Assembly (NCBI RefSeq): GCF_024298925.1
Contig: NZ_CP101283.1
Location: 1,116,001-1,180,000 of the forward strand
Source of the DNA: Phenylobacterium sp. LH3H17
GTDB taxonomy: Bacteria; Pseudomonadota; Alphaproteobacteria; Caulobacterales; Caulobacteraceae
Reading direction: 5' to 3'
DNA length: 64,000 nucleotides
The first letter of the stretch is position 1; every line of letters begins with the position of its first letter. Position numbers and translations under genes: made by a program. This document shows positions 38,062 to 48,070 of the stretch, piece after piece. The notes beneath the pieces are model-generated. The model did no database searches and was not told where the DNA came from. It worked only from the letters and a program-made list of their open reading frames with translations.

Positions 38062-39471
38062 ATGATCCGTCTGTTTTCCGCCGCGGCGCTCGCGGCGTTG
38101 GCGCTGGCCGGCCCTGCCGCGGCCCAAACCCCCCGCCCCGACCAACTCGCCTTCCGCGAACTCTACAAGGAGCTGATCGAGATCAATACGACGCTCTCGT
38201 CGGGGAGCTGCACCGCCGCCGCCGAAGCCATGGCTGGCCGGCTGAAGGCCGCCGGCTTCGCCGACGAGGACCTGAAGATCATCGCCTCGCCCGAGCGGCC
38301 CAAGGACGGCGCCCTGATCGCCACGCTGAAGGGTTCGAACCCCAAGGCCAGGCCGATCCTGCTGCTGGCCCATATCGATGTGGTCGAGGCCAACCGCGCC
38401 GACTGGGAGCGCGACCCGTTCAAGCTGGTGGAAGAGGACGGCTTCTTCTACGCCCGCGGCGCCAGCGACGACAAAGCCCAGGCCGCCATCTGGACCGACA
38501 GTCTGGCACGCTACAAGAAGGAGGGCTTCAAGCCCCGCCGGACGCTCAAGATGGCGCTCACCTGCGGTGAGGAGACCCCCGACACCTTCAACGGGGTCCA
38601 GTACCTGATCGCCAACCACAAGGACCTGATGGACGCCGAGTTCGTGCTGAACGAGGGCGCCGGCGGGCGGCTCGACAAGGACGGCAAGCGGGTCTCGCTG
38701 GGCATTCAGGCTGGGGAGAAGGTCTATCAGGACTACACCCTGGAAGTGACCAACAAGGGCGGCCACTCGTCCGTTCCTGTCCGCGACAACGCCATCTACC
38801 ACTTGGCCTCCGGTCTGGCGCGGCTGGGGGTGCACGACTTCCCGGTGAAGCTGAACGACGCCGTGCGCGGCAATTTCGAGCGCATGGCGGTGATCGAGGG
38901 CGGGGAGTCCGGCGCGGCCATGGCCGCGGTCGCCAAGAACCCGGCCGACGCCGAGGCGGTGGCCAAGGTGGCCCAGGACCCGGGACGCAACTCGATGATG
39001 CGCACCACCTGCGTGGCCACCATGGCCAGCGCCGGCCACGCGCCCAACGCCCTGCCGCAGCGGGCGCGGGCCAATGTGAACTGCCGCATCCTCCCGGGCG
39101 AGGGCGTGGAAGAGGTGCGCCAGGCCCTGGTCAAGGTTCTCGCCGACGACGCCATCAAGGTGACCACGGTCGGCGTCCCTAGCCCGGTCTCGCCGCCGCC
39201 CTCGCTGGGCAAGAACATCACCGGCCCGGTGGAGCAGGTGTCGAAGAAGATGTGGCCCGGCGTGCCCTTGGTGCCGGTCATGGCCACCGGGGCCACCGAC
39301 GGCCGGTTCCTGAACGCGGTCGGCATCCCGACCTACGGCCTGTCGGGCCTGTTCGGCGAGCCGGAGGGCAACGGCGCCCACGGACTGAACGAGAAGATGC
39401 GGGTTCGCTCCCTCTACGAGGGCCGCGACTTCCTGCACGAGGTCGTCAAGCTCTACGCCAACCAGAAGTAG
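38062..39471 (+). CDS. exported M20-family zinc peptidase (carboxypeptidase-like)
   Basis: This 469-residue enzyme has a signal peptide (MIRLFSAAALAALALAGPAAAQ) and M20 motifs: the first zinc histidine region LLLAHIDVVEAN, GASDDKAQ (bridging Asp), LTCGEETPD (Glu pair) and the dimerisation region around GGHSSVPVRDNAIYHL. The family removes C-terminal residues or cleaves dipeptides, and here it works in the periplasm. It is followed 11 bases later by a sulfatase gene, which may share its transcript. Confidence 0.9.
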   Translation: MIRLFSAAALAALALAGPAAAQTPRPDQLAFRELYKELIEINTTLSSGSCTAAAEAMAGRLKAAGFADEDLKIIASPERPKDGALIATLKGSNPKARPILLLAHIDVVEANRADWERDPFKLVEEDGFFYARGASDDKAQAAIWTDSLARYKKEGFKPRRTLKMALTCGEETPDTFNGVQYLIANHKDLMDAEFVLNEGAGGRLDKDGKRVSLGIQAGEKVYQDYTLEVTNKGGHSSVPVRDNAIYHLASGLARLGVHDFPVKLNDAVRGNFERMAVIEGGESGAAMAAVAKNPADAEAVAKVAQDPGRNSMMRTTCVATMASAGHAPNALPQRARANVNCRILPGEGVEEVRQALVKVLADDAIKVTTVGVPSPVSPPPSLGKNITGPVEQVSKKMWPGVPLVPVMATGATDGRFLNAVGIPTYGLSGLFGEPEGNGAHGLNEKMRVRSLYEGRDFLHEVVKLYANQK

Positions 39472-39482
39472 GGGACGCTGAG

Positions 39483-41708
39483 ATGGCGGCGAAGATCGGT
39501 CGGACGCTGGCGGACTCGACTCCGCATTGGCCCGAGCGGCGCGCGCCGCCAAAGGGCGCGCCGAACATCCTGGTGGTGCTGTTCGACGATGTCGGCTTCT
39601 CCGACTTCGGCTGCTACGGCTCGCCGATCAGGACCCCGACCATCGACGCCATCGCCGGGCAGGGGCTGCGCTATACCGGCTTCCACACCACGGCCATGTG
39701 CTCCACCACGCGGGCGGCCCTGCTGACCGGGCGCAACCATCACTCGGTGGGGATGGGGTGCCTGGCCAATTTCGACTCCGGCTTCCCCGGCTATCGCGGC
39801 AAGATCGCCAGGGAGGCCGGGACCCTGCCGGAGATGCTTCGCGCCAACGGCTATTCCACCTACATGGTCGGCAAGTGGCATGCGACGCCCCTGACGGAGA
39901 CCGGGTCGGCGGGCCCGTTCGACGGCTGGCCGCTGGGGCGGGGCTTCGACCGCTATTACGGCTTCATGGACGCCGAGACGGACCAGTATTCGCCCGAGCT
40001 GGTGCGCGACAACACGCCGATCGATCCGCCGGCGACCTACCCGGAGGGCTACCACCTGACCGCCGACCTGGTGGACCAGTCGATCCGCTATGTGGCCGAC
40101 CACGTGGCCGATGCGCCGGACAAGCCCTGGCTGCTGTGGCTGGCTTTCGGGGCCTGTCACGCCCCGCACCAGGCGCCCAAGGAGATCATCGAGAGCTACG
40201 ATGCGGTCTTCGGGGCCGGCTGGGATGTGGAGCGCGAACGCCGCCTGGCGCGGCAGAAGGCGCTGGGGATCGTGCCACCCGATACGCGGCTTCCGGACCG
40301 CAACGACGGGGTGAAGGCCTGGGCCGATCACAGCCCCGACGAACAGCGGATCTTCACCCGGCTGCAAAGCGCCTTCGCCGGGATGCTCGACCATGCCGAC
40401 CGCCATCTGGCGCGACTGGTCGCGTTTCTCGATGAGGCAAAGCTGCGCGACGACACCCTGATCCTGGTGCTGTCGGACAATGGGGCGAGCCAGGAGGGCG
40501 GCCCGTTCGGCTTCGTCAACGCCATGGGCCCCTACAATATGAAGCCCGAGCCGGTGGCGGAAAAGCTGGCGCGGATCGACCTGATCGGCGGGCCCGACAG
40601 CCACTCGAACTTTCCCCACGGCTGGGCCATGGCGTCCAACACCCCGCTGCGGCGCTACAAGCAGAACACTCACGGCGGCGGCATCCGCGATCCGCTGGTG
40701 ATCTCCTGGCCCAGGGGGATCGCGGCGCGCGGCGAGCTGCGGGGCCAGTTCGCCCATGCCAGCGACTTCACGCCCACCCTGCTCGAGCTGCTGGGCCTGA
40801 CCCCGCCGGACAGCATCGCCGGCGTAGCCCAGATGCCGATGGAGGGGGTGAGTTTCGCGCCGTCCCTGGCCGATCCCGCCGCCCCGGCGCGCGGCCGGGC
40901 CCAGTACTTCGAGATGTTCGGCCATCGCGGCCTCTGGAAGGACGGTTGGAAGGCGGTGGCCTATCACCCGCCCGGCCTGTCGTTCGACGACGACCGGTGG
41001 GAGCTGTTCCATCTGGACGCCGACTTCTCCGAGACCGACGACCTGGCCCAGGCGCGGCCGGAGAAGCTCGCCGAGCTGCAGGCCCTGTGGTGGAAGGAGG
41101 CGGAGGCCTGCAAAGTCCTGCCCCTGGACGATCGTTTCGCCGCCCGCTTCGCCGAGAACGCCGCGCGCTATTCTGGTCCGCGCAAGCGCTTCGTTTTCCA
41201 CCAGGGCATGGGCCACCTGCCCACCGACTGCGCCCCCGACGTGCGCTCGCGCGACTACCGGATCATCGCCGAGGCCAGGATCGAGCCCGGCTGCGAGGGC
41301 GTGCTGATCGCCCACGGCGACGCCACCTGCGGCTATTGCCTGTTCGTCCGCGACGGGCGGCTGCACCACACGATCAATATCGGCGGGAGCCGGGCCACGG
41401 TCAGTTCCGAGGCGCCCCTCGCGGCCGGCTGGCGCAGGCTGGGCGTGACCTGCAAGCAGGGCGATGGGCGAACCTTCACCCTGACCGTCGACGACGAGCC
41501 GGCCGGCCAGATCCATACCTATCTGGGCTTCGCCACCCTGATCTCCTGGTCGGGCCTGGATATCGGCCGCGACCGCGGCAGCGCGGTCGGGGACTATCCG
41601 GCGCCCTTCAGCTTCACCGGCAAGCTGCGGAAGGTGAGCGTGACCATGGACGGAGAGCAGGATCTCGACGGCGAGGCGGTCGGCCAGGCGGAGATGGCCC
41701 GGCAATAG
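39483..41708 (+). CDS. arylsulfatase-type sulfatase with C-terminal domain
   Basis: This 741-residue protein has a sulfatase core: metal aspartates D35-D36 (VLFDDVGFSDFGCYG), the formylglycine-bearing motif CSTTRAALLTGR with C73, and GKWH further on. The family motif is C-x-P-x-R; here T75 stands in the proline place, a known variant in large actinobacterial arylsulfatases. The C-terminal ~140 residues form a beta-rich extension (GVLIAHGDATCGYCLFVRDG). There is no signal peptide, so a cytoplasmic location or non-Sec export is implied. No maturation enzyme or sulfate transporter is nearby. Confidence 0.88.
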   Translation: MAAKIGRTLADSTPHWPERRAPPKGAPNILVVLFDDVGFSDFGCYGSPIRTPTIDAIAGQGLRYTGFHTTAMCSTTRAALLTGRNHHSVGMGCLANFDSGFPGYRGKIAREAGTLPEMLRANGYSTYMVGKWHATPLTETGSAGPFDGWPLGRGFDRYYGFMDAETDQYSPELVRDNTPIDPPATYPEGYHLTADLVDQSIRYVADHVADAPDKPWLLWLAFGACHAPHQAPKEIIESYDAVFGAGWDVERERRLARQKALGIVPPDTRLPDRNDGVKAWADHSPDEQRIFTRLQSAFAGMLDHADRHLARLVAFLDEAKLRDDTLILVLSDNGASQEGGPFGFVNAMGPYNMKPEPVAEKLARIDLIGGPDSHSNFPHGWAMASNTPLRRYKQNTHGGGIRDPLVISWPRGIAARGELRGQFAHASDFTPTLLELLGLTPPDSIAGVAQMPMEGVSFAPSLADPAAPARGRAQYFEMFGHRGLWKDGWKAVAYHPPGLSFDDDRWELFHLDADFSETDDLAQARPEKLAELQALWWKEAEACKVLPLDDRFAARFAENAARYSGPRKRFVFHQGMGHLPTDCAPDVRSRDYRIIAEARIEPGCEGVLIAHGDATCGYCLFVRDGRLHHTINIGGSRATVSSEAPLAAGWRRLGVTCKQGDGRTFTLTVDDEPAGQIHTYLGFATLISWSGLDIGRDRGSAVGDYPAPFSFTGKLRKVSVTMDGEQDLDGEAVGQAEMARQ

Positions 41709-41774
41709 CCCCGCGACTTGTGGTTGATCGCCGCGCCTGCTTCGGGCCAAGATGGTGGCCTTCGGGGGAAGTTC

Positions 41775-43685
41775 ATGATCGTGCGATTGCTGGCCGCCCT
41801 GTGCGTGGCCCTGTTTGCTGGACCGTCGCTGGCGGCGCCGCCGCCCCTTGAAGCGTACGGAAAATTGCCCGCAATCGAGGACGTCAGCATCTCGCCCGAC
41901 GGCGCCAGCCTGGCTGTGGTCGCGACCGACGGCGAGAACCGCGTCATCGTCAGCCGGGATATCGCGACCGGCAAGAGCACGCGTGTCGTGGTGGGCGAGG
42001 CCAAGGTCCGCGACCTCAGGTGGGCGGACTCCCAGCGCCTTCTGATCACCACCTCCACCACCGCCAGGGTCATGGACCTGCTGGCGCCGCGCGGCGAGTG
42101 GCTGATGTTGTTCGCCTACGATCTGGAGAAGATGAAGCTCCACAAGCTCATGCGGGACGCCAAGGACGCGATGAACGTCGTGGTGGGCTACCCAACCGTC
42201 CGGACCATCGGCGGCGAGCGGTTCGTCTTCGTCGAGGGCGTCAAGTTCGACGAAGGGCGTCGCGGGCGCATCGCCCTGTACAGGCTGGAGCTGGAACGCG
42301 GCTCATCGCGCCTGATCCACGCCGGCTATCCCCACACCCGCGACTGGCTGGTCGGCAAGGACGGCGAGGCCCTGGCCGAGAGCGAATGGGATCCGGTCAG
42401 CGGTCGTTGGGTCGTCAAGATCAAGCAGCCCACGGGCTGGGTGGAGGCCCGTGGCGGCACGGCCTTGCAGTACCCGGGGACCATCATGGGCCTGGGCCGG
42501 ACGCCCGACACGATCCTGATCTCGGAGATCAAGGACGGCGACTATGCCACGCGCGAGATGCGCCTGGACGGCGTCCTGGGCGACGAGGTCCTGGAGTCCG
42601 GGGACATGCCGCTCCGCGATCCCGCGGACCACCGGCTGATCGGGTATCAGCGCACGGTCGGGGACACGACCGACTATGTCTTTTACGAGCCGCGGGACAC
42701 GGTCGCCTGGAAGGCGGTGAAGGCGGCCTATCCGGGAGAACGTGTGAGTCTCGTCTCCTGGTCCGATGACCGGCGCAAGCTGGTGGTCCTGGTGGACTCG
42801 CCGACCCATGGCCAGGACTATGCCCTTGTCGACCTGGGAACCAAGAAGGCCAACTGGATCGGTCCGAAGCACGCCGGCGTGGGGGAGAACGGGGTCTCGC
42901 CGGTGCGTCCGGTCAGCTACAAGGCAGCCGATGGGCTGGGGATGTCGGGCTACCTGACCCTGCCCAAGGGCAAGGCCGCCAAGGACCTGCCCCTGGTGGT
43001 CCTACCGCATGGCGGCCCGGCGGCGCGCGATATGGCGGGATTCGACTGGTGGTCGCAGGCGCTGGCGTCGCGCGGATATGCGGTGCTTCAGGTCAACTTC
43101 CGCGGTTCGGACGGTTTTGGACATGACTTCATGTCCGCTGGCTTCGGCCAGTGGGGCCGCAAGATGCAGACCGATCTGTCGGACGGGGTGAGGCATCTGG
43201 CGGGCCTGGGAACCATCGATCCGAAGCGTGTCTGCATCGTCGGCGCCAGCTATGGCGGCTACGCAGCCCTGGCCGGGGCCACCCTGGATTCTGACGTCTA
43301 CAGGTGCGCCGCCTCGGTCGCGGGATTGTCGGACCTGGGCAAGTTCATAGCCTGGTCAAGGACCCAGCGAGGCGTGAGCGCGCAGCGGTACTGGAACAAT
43401 TTCATGGGCGCGGAGGGGCCGTCAGATCCGAAGCTGTCGGAGATCTCACCCCTCGACCACCTCGACAAGATCAAGGCGCCGATCCTGCTGATCCATGGGC
43501 GCGACGACACCGTGGTGCCTTACGCACAGTCGGTGATCATGGCCGATGGACTGAAGAAGGCCGGAAAGTCGCACGAGTTCGTGAGCCTGGCGGGGGAGGA
43601 TCACTGGCTGTCGCGCGGCGAGACGCGGCTCCAGATGCTGACCTCGGTCGTCGCCTTCCTGGAGAAGCATAATCCGCCGGACTAG
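41775..43685 (+). CDS. exported S9-family prolyl oligopeptidase-like peptidase
   Basis: This 636-residue protein has a signal peptide (MIVRLLAALCVALFAGPSLA), an N-terminal beta-propeller and a C-terminal alpha/beta hydrolase. The triad is S492 (GASYGGYAALAG), D577 or D578 (IHGRDDTVVPY) and H610 (EDHWLSRGE). These enzymes cleave short peptides, often after proline or as dipeptidyl/acylaminoacyl peptidases. It should act in the periplasm. It lies close after the sulfatase, but the gap (66 bases) leaves the operon question open. Confidence 0.9.
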   Translation: MIVRLLAALCVALFAGPSLAAPPPLEAYGKLPAIEDVSISPDGASLAVVATDGENRVIVSRDIATGKSTRVVVGEAKVRDLRWADSQRLLITTSTTARVMDLLAPRGEWLMLFAYDLEKMKLHKLMRDAKDAMNVVVGYPTVRTIGGERFVFVEGVKFDEGRRGRIALYRLELERGSSRLIHAGYPHTRDWLVGKDGEALAESEWDPVSGRWVVKIKQPTGWVEARGGTALQYPGTIMGLGRTPDTILISEIKDGDYATREMRLDGVLGDEVLESGDMPLRDPADHRLIGYQRTVGDTTDYVFYEPRDTVAWKAVKAAYPGERVSLVSWSDDRRKLVVLVDSPTHGQDYALVDLGTKKANWIGPKHAGVGENGVSPVRPVSYKAADGLGMSGYLTLPKGKAAKDLPLVVLPHGGPAARDMAGFDWWSQALASRGYAVLQVNFRGSDGFGHDFMSAGFGQWGRKMQTDLSDGVRHLAGLGTIDPKRVCIVGASYGGYAALAGATLDSDVYRCAASVAGLSDLGKFIAWSRTQRGVSAQRYWNNFMGAEGPSDPKLSEISPLDHLDKIKAPILLIHGRDDTVVPYAQSVIMADGLKKAGKSHEFVSLAGEDHWLSRGETRLQMLTSVVAFLEKHNPPD

Positions 43686-43703
43686 GCGGGATCGCGATCC
43701 CTT

Positions 43704-43740
43704 GTGTGGCGTTGAAGCCACACTACATCGGGTCATGCCG
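43704..43740 (+). promoter_or_regulatory. hairpin and possible heat-shock promoter before clpB
   Basis: A 7-bp stem (43704-43710 / 43717-43723) closes the preceding peptidase unit. TTGAAG (43712-43717) resembles the sigma-32 -35 element, and GTCATGC (about 43732) is a weak match to its -10 element at the right distance, about 60 bases before the clpB start. clpB is a classic heat-shock gene. The match is partial. Confidence 0.3.
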
Positions 43741-43793
43741 GCGTTGCGCTTGATCAAGGCGACGCCTGCAAATCCGCCTATCCAGGGGACGTC

Positions 43794-46376
43794 ATGAACA
43801 TCGATCTCTATTCCGATCGCGCCAAGCAGGCGATCCAGTCGGCCCAAAGCCTCGCGCTTGCGCGGCGCCACCAGCAACTCGCGCCCGAGCATCTGCTGAA
43901 GGTGCTGCTTGAGGAAAAGGACGGGCTGAGCCGCGCCCTGATCCAGAGCGCCGGCGGCCGCCCCGAAGCCGCCGACACGGCCGCCGACACCCTGCTGGGC
44001 AAGCGGCCCAAGGTCGAGGGCGGCTCGGGCCAGCTCTACATGACGCCCGAGGTGGCGCGCATCTTCGCCGACGCCGAGGCCGGGGCGAAGACCGCCGGCG
44101 ACGCCTTCGTCACCACTGAGCGGCTGCTGATCGCCATCGCCAAGGAAGGCGGCGACGCCGCCAAGGTGCTGAGCGAGTCCGGCGTCAACGCCAAGGCCCT
44201 GGAAGAGGCCGCCACGGCCATGCGCAAGGGCAAGACCGCCGATTCCGCCTCGGCCGAGGAAGGCTATGACGCGCTCAAGCGCTATGCGCGCGACCTGACC
44301 CAGGCCGCCCGCGACGGCAAGCTGGACCCGGTCATCGGCCGCGACGAGGAGATCCGCCGCACCATCCAGGTGCTGAGCCGCCGCACCAAGAACAATCCCG
44401 TCCTCATCGGCGAACCCGGGGTCGGCAAGACCGCCATCGTCGAGGGTCTGGCCCTGCGTATCGTCAATGGCGACGTGCCCGAGAGCCTGAAGGAAAAGCA
44501 ACTCCACTCCCTGGACATGGGCTCGCTGATCGCGGGCGCGAAGTACCGCGGCGAGTTCGAGGAGCGGTTGAAGGCGGTGCTGAACGAGGTCACCGCCGCC
44601 GAGGGCTCGATCATCCTGTTCATCGACGAGATGCACACCCTGGTCGGCGCGGGCAAGTCGGACGGGGCGATGGACGCCTCGAACCTGCTGAAGCCCGCCC
44701 TGGCGCGGGGCGAGCTGCACTGCGTCGGCGCCACCACGCTGGACGAGTACCGCAAGCACGTCGAGAAGGACGCCGCCCTGGCGCGCCGGTTCCAGCCGGT
44801 GTTCGTCTCGGAGCCGACGGTGGAGGACACTGTCTCGATCCTCCGTGGCCTGAAGGAGAAGTACGAGGTCCACCACGGGGTGCGCATCTCCGACGCCGCC
44901 ATCGTGGCCGCCGCGACCCTCTCGCACCGCTACATCGCCGACCGCTTCTTGCCCGACAAGGCCATCGACCTGATCGACGAGGCCGGCAGCCGGGTGCGCA
45001 TGGCCGTGGATTCCAAGCCCGAGGATCTGGACGAGATCGACCGGCGCATCGTGCAGCTGAAGATCGAGCGCGAGGCCTTGGCGCGGGAGACCGACGCGGC
45101 CTCCAAGGCCCGGCTGGAGAAGCTGGAAGAAGAGCTCGACGACCTGGAAGGCCAATCGGCCGAGATGACCGCCCGCTGGCGCTCGGAAAAAGAGAAGGTC
45201 TCCTCCGCCGCCCAGGCCCGCGAGGCCCTCGACCGGCTGCGCGCCGAACTGGTGACCGTCCAGCGCCGCGGCGACCTGCAGCGCGCGTCGGAGATCGCCT
45301 ATGGCGAGATCCCCGCCCTGGAGCGCCGTCTCGAGACCGAGGAGGCCGCCGCCGCCGAGGACCCGATCAGCCCCGAGGTGGTCGACGCCGAGCAGATCGC
45401 CGCCGTCGTCTCACGCTGGACCGGCATCCCGGTCGAGAAGATGCTGGAGGGCGAGCGCGAGAAGCTGCTGCAGATGGAGGACGCTCTGCGCGGCCGGGTC
45501 ATCGGCCAGGAGGAGGCGCTGGTCGCCGTCTCCGACGCCGTGCGCCGCGCCCGCGCCGGCCTGCAGGACCCCAACCGACCTATCGGCTCGTTCCTGTTCC
45601 TGGGTCCGACCGGTGTGGGCAAGACCGAGCTCACCAAGACGCTGGCCGACTTCATGTTCGACGACGAGGCGGCCATCACCCGCATGGACATGAGCGAGTA
45701 CATGGAGAAGCACTCGGTCAGCCGGATGATCGGCGCGCCCCCCGGCTATGTCGGCTACGACGAGGGCGGGGCGCTGACGGAGGCGGTGCGCCGCCGGCCC
45801 TACCAGGTGGTGCTGTTCGACGAGGTGGAGAAGGCCCACCCCGACGTGTTCAACATCCTGCTGCAGGTGCTGGACGACGGTCGCCTGACCGACGGCCAGG
45901 GCCGTACGGTCGACTTCCGCAACACCATCTTGATCATGACCTCGAACCTCGGCTCCGAATTCCTGGCCAACCAGGCCGAGGGAGAGGATGTCGACGAGGC
46001 CCGGCCGATGGTCATGGACGTGGTCCGCCGGCACTTCCGGCCGGAGTTCCTGAACCGGATCGACGAGATCATCCTGTTCAAGCGCCTGGGCCGCGGGGCC
46101 ATGGACGACATCGTCAAGATCCAGCTCACGCGGGTGGAAAAGTTGCTGGCCGACCGGCGGATGTCCATCGCGCTGGACAGCGCCGCCACCCATTGGCTGG
46201 CCGAGAAGGGTTACGACCCGGTCTATGGCGCGCGTCCGCTGAAGCGAGTGATCCAGAAGGACCTCGTGGACCCCATCGCCCGCAAACTGCTGGCCGGCGA
46301 GCTGGAGGACGGATCGGTGATCCAGGTCGGAGCGTCCGCCGAGGGCCTCGATATCGGCAAGGCCAAGGTGCACTAG
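43794..46376 (+). CDS. clpB: ATP-dependent disaggregase ClpB
   Basis: This 860-residue Hsp100 protein rescues aggregated proteins with DnaK. The N-domain ([24 protein letters not shown], in part) is followed by NBD1 with Walker A GEPGVGKT (206-213) and Walker B ILFIDEMH, a coiled-coil middle domain (about 400-530), and NBD2 with GPTGVGKT (604-611). Full family length. ATG 43794 has AGGGGAC upstream. It ends at a clear terminator. In many alphaproteobacteria it adjoins DUF4167 and prmC; here about 5.4 kb separates it from them. Confidence 0.97.
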   Translation: MNIDLYSDRAKQAIQSAQSLALARRHQQLAPEHLLKVLLEEKDGLSRALIQSAGGRPEAADTAADTLLGKRPKVEGGSGQLYMTPEVARIFADAEAGAKTAGDAFVTTERLLIAIAKEGGDAAKVLSESGVNAKALEEAATAMRKGKTADSASAEEGYDALKRYARDLTQAARDGKLDPVIGRDEEIRRTIQVLSRRTKNNPVLIGEPGVGKTAIVEGLALRIVNGDVPESLKEKQLHSLDMGSLIAGAKYRGEFEERLKAVLNEVTAAEGSIILFIDEMHTLVGAGKSDGAMDASNLLKPALARGELHCVGATTLDEYRKHVEKDAALARRFQPVFVSEPTVEDTVSILRGLKEKYEVHHGVRISDAAIVAAATLSHRYIADRFLPDKAIDLIDEAGSRVRMAVDSKPEDLDEIDRRIVQLKIEREALARETDAASKARLEKLEEELDDLEGQSAEMTARWRSEKEKVSSAAQAREALDRLRAELVTVQRRGDLQRASEIAYGEIPALERRLETEEAAAAEDPISPEVVDAEQIAAVVSRWTGIPVEKMLEGEREKLLQMEDALRGRVIGQEEALVAVSDAVRRARAGLQDPNRPIGSFLFLGPTGVGKTELTKTLADFMFDDEAAITRMDMSEYMEKHSVSRMIGAPPGYVGYDEGGALTEAVRRRPYQVVLFDEVEKAHPDVFNILLQVLDDGRLTDGQGRTVDFRNTILIMTSNLGSEFLANQAEGEDVDEARPMVMDVVRRHFRPEFLNRIDEIILFKRLGRGAMDDIVKIQLTRVEKLLADRRMSIALDSAATHWLAEKGYDPVYGARPLKRVIQKDLVDPIARKLLAGELEDGSVIQVGASAEGLDIGKAKVH

Positions 46377-46397
46377 GCGCGCGCCCTTAAAATACCG

Positions 46398-46427
46398 AAC
46401 GCCCCGGGATCACTCCCGGGGCGTTTT
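46398..46427 (+). terminator. Rho-independent terminator of clpB
   Basis: A perfect 12-bp stem (46398-46409 / 46414-46425, loop TCAC) is followed by TTTT. It lies 22 bases past the clpB stop; the minus strand also has a U-rich flank, so it may serve the convergent gene too. Confidence 0.9.
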
Positions 46428-46435
46428 GCTGTCGG

Positions 46436-46813
46436 CTACCAGCAGCGCCTCACCCGCACGTAGCCGCCATAGTAGGGATCCCACTGCGAGTAGGTGCGGC
46501 AGCTCGAGCGCCGGTGGCGCGGAGCGTAGTAGCCGTAGACCGGCGGGCTGTAGTAGCGCCGCTCATGATAGCCGCGCGGGTAGTAGCCCCGGTCGTAATA
46601 GCCGTCCCGATAGTAGTCGTTGCGATAGTAGCCGCGGTCGCGGCTGCCGGACGCCAGGGCCGCGCCGATGGCCAGGCCGGCGATGCCGGCGGCTATGGCC
46701 GCGCCGTCGTCATTGTCCCGGTGATAGCGGCGGCGGTCGGCGGCGTCCGCGCCCGTTGCAAGGGCGCCGGCGAAAGTCAGGGCCGCCAGGCCGGCGGCGA
46801 TTGTCTTGCGCAT
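46436..46813 (-). CDS. exported Tyr/Arg-rich protein with glycine-zipper segment
   Basis: This 125-residue protein has a signal peptide (IAAGLAALTFAGALATGADA). A Gly/Ala-rich hydrophobic zipper (AAIAAGIAGLAIGAALASG) follows, then Tyr-Tyr/Arg/Asp-rich repeats (RGYYRNDYYRDGYYDRGYY) and a Cys-containing end (CRTYSQWDPYY, RRCW). Such proteins are common in alphaproteobacteria and have no known role; an envelope or surface-layer association is possible. Start 46813 fits the signal peptide. Confidence 0.7.
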   Translation of the reverse strand: MRKTIAAGLAALTFAGALATGADAADRRRYHRDNDDGAAIAAGIAGLAIGAALASGSRDRGYYRNDYYRDGYYDRGYYPRGYHERRYYSPPVYGYYAPRHRRSSCRTYSQWDPYYGGYVRVRRCW

Positions 46814-46885
46814 CTTCGCCTCCGTGCGGATTTGCGCGTCCCTCGAGAGGTTAACGCGCGAGCCCGCGGTGGAGGTTCCGCGAAA

Positions 46886-47425
46886 CTACAGATCGACGCT
46901 CACAGGCTTTCCGCCGCGAATCTCGATGCGGCGCATGACGGCGATGTCGGGCCCTTTGCCGGGCGCCACCGGCTTGGCGACCGTGATCACGAACCAGGCG
47001 CCGTTGGCCAGGCCGGAAAACGAGAAGTGGCTGTTAGCGTCGCAGACCGTCCGCTTGACGAAGGCCGAATAGTCGCCGCTGGGCGCCGAAGGTGTGCGGG
47101 CCCGCACGTCGGCGGCCGGCAGGGCCGCGCGCTCCGGCGACAGATAGAGAATGGTCATGCGCCGGCGGGTCCAGAGGGTCTCCGGCGTCAGCACGACGCC
47201 CGCGCCCGCGCACGAATATCTCACCGGTCCGGCCCGGTAGAGCAGCCGGCCGTCGACCCGGCCCCTGCCTGGAACGGCGGACCAGGAAAAGTCGCCGGCC
47301 CTGAAGGCCGTGGAGGACGGCGGCCCTTCCCGCGGCGGAGGCGGGGGCGGCGGGGGACCCAGGGTGGGCGCGCAGGCGGCGACCAGGATGAGGGCGGCGA
47401 AGGCGGAGGCGATGGGGCGGAGCAT
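46886..47425 (-). CDS. putative lipoprotein of unknown function
   Basis: This ~179-residue protein starts at ATG 47425 with a lipobox (ALILVAACAPTLG, LVAAC) followed by a poly-proline linker (GPPPPPPPPREGPP). The rest is beta-rich (LLYRAGPVRYSCAGAGVVL, FSGLANGAWFVITVAKP) and has a few cysteines. I recognise no family. The gene sits between two unrelated minus-strand genes. Function unknown. Confidence 0.65.
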   Translation of the reverse strand: MLRPIASAFAALILVAACAPTLGPPPPPPPPREGPPSSTAFRAGDFSWSAVPGRGRVDGRLLYRAGPVRYSCAGAGVVLTPETLWTRRRMTILYLSPERAALPAADVRARTPSAPSGDYSAFVKRTVCDANSHFSFSGLANGAWFVITVAKPVAPGKGPDIAVMRRIEIRGGKPVSVDL

Positions 47426-47476
47426 GGCGGGCGCACCATAGGCAAGCGGAGGGGCGCGCGCCAAGGCCTTCCTCGA

Positions 47477-47902
47477 TCAATCCTCGCCGGTCACCCGGCC
47501 GCGGTTCGACTTGATGCCGCCGCGCCGCACCTTGGCGTCCACCCGGCGGATCTTGGAGGCCTTGGTCGGCTTGGTCTTCTTGCGGGGCGGCGGCGGGGGT
47601 TCGGCCGCCTTGCGAATCAGCTCCAGCAGGCGGGCCAAGGCGTCGGCGCGATTGCGCTCCTGGGTGCGGTGGGTCATGGCGACCAGGACCAGCACCCCGT
47701 CCTGGGTCACCCTGCGCCCGCCCAGCTTCATCAGCCGGATGGCCACGTCGTTGGGCAGGGACGGCGAGCCGCGCACGTCGAAGCGCAGCTCCACGGCGGT
47801 GGAAACCTTGTTGACGTTCTGGCCGCCCGGACCCGCCGCGCGGATGAACCGCTCGCTGACCTCGTCGTCCGAGAGGCTGATGGTGGGGGTGACTTCGATC
47901 AC
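47477..47902 (-). CDS. arfB: peptidyl-tRNA hydrolase ArfB (ribosome rescue)
   Basis: This 141-residue protein has the GGQ motif (26-28) in AAGPGGQNVNKVSTAVEL and a basic C-terminal tail (RKKTKPTKASKIRR). It is the pattern of ArfB/YaeJ/ICT1, which frees ribosomes stalled without a stop codon. The start is GTG 47902 because the upstream residues are not conserved; the frame is open to 47965. Only the GGQ domain of release factors is present, with no codon-recognition domain. Confidence 0.9.
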   Translation of the reverse strand: MIEVTPTISLSDDEVSERFIRAAGPGGQNVNKVSTAVELRFDVRGSPSLPNDVAIRLMKLGGRRVTQDGVLVLVAMTHRTQERNRADALARLLELIRKAAEPPPPPRKKTKPTKASKIRRVDAKVRRGGIKSNRGRVTGED

Positions 47903-47941
47903 CGGCTTTTCCGATTCCCTTTTCCGACCTAAGCTTAGCCC

Positions 47942-48016
47942 ATGCGCGCCGCGATCTTCATGCACGTAACGCTTTGCACCGCCCAGGCCGGGCCGGTGGG
48001 AGACGTCGTGCGCTGA
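47942..48016 (+). CDS. possible 24-codon leader peptide before GNAT gene
   Basis: ATG 47942 opens a short frame (MRAAIFMHVTLCTAQAGPVG, then DVVR) that ends at TGA 48014-48016, inside the first hairpin of the region. There is no good ribosome site, so translation is uncertain. It is listed because of the attenuator-like layout that follows (see terminator 48041-48070). Confidence 0.25.
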   Translation: MRAAIFMHVTLCTAQAGPVGDVVR

Positions 48017-48040
48017 GGATCAGCGTCGCCTTCGAACACC

Positions 48041-48070
48041 AGCCCCGCCGGCGACGGACGGGGCTTTTTC
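48041..48070 (+). terminator. Rho-independent terminator in the GNAT gene leader
   Basis: AGCCCCG (48041-48047) pairs with CGGGGCT (48059-48065) and is followed by TTTTC. It lies between the divergent arfB and GNAT genes, with no upstream plus-strand gene to terminate. CGTCGCC (48024-48030) can pair with GGCGACG (48050-48056), and CGCTGA-GGA-TCAGCG (48011-48025) can form a hairpin, so alternative folds are possible. Confidence 0.6.

Noticed and set aside
39453..42143. 896-aa open frame antisense to the sulfatase and peptidase
   Set aside because: Spans two real genes on the other strand and lacks any domain; shadow frame.
43704..43740. Firm sigma-32 promoter of clpB
   Set aside because: The -10 match is partial, so it is listed only with low confidence.
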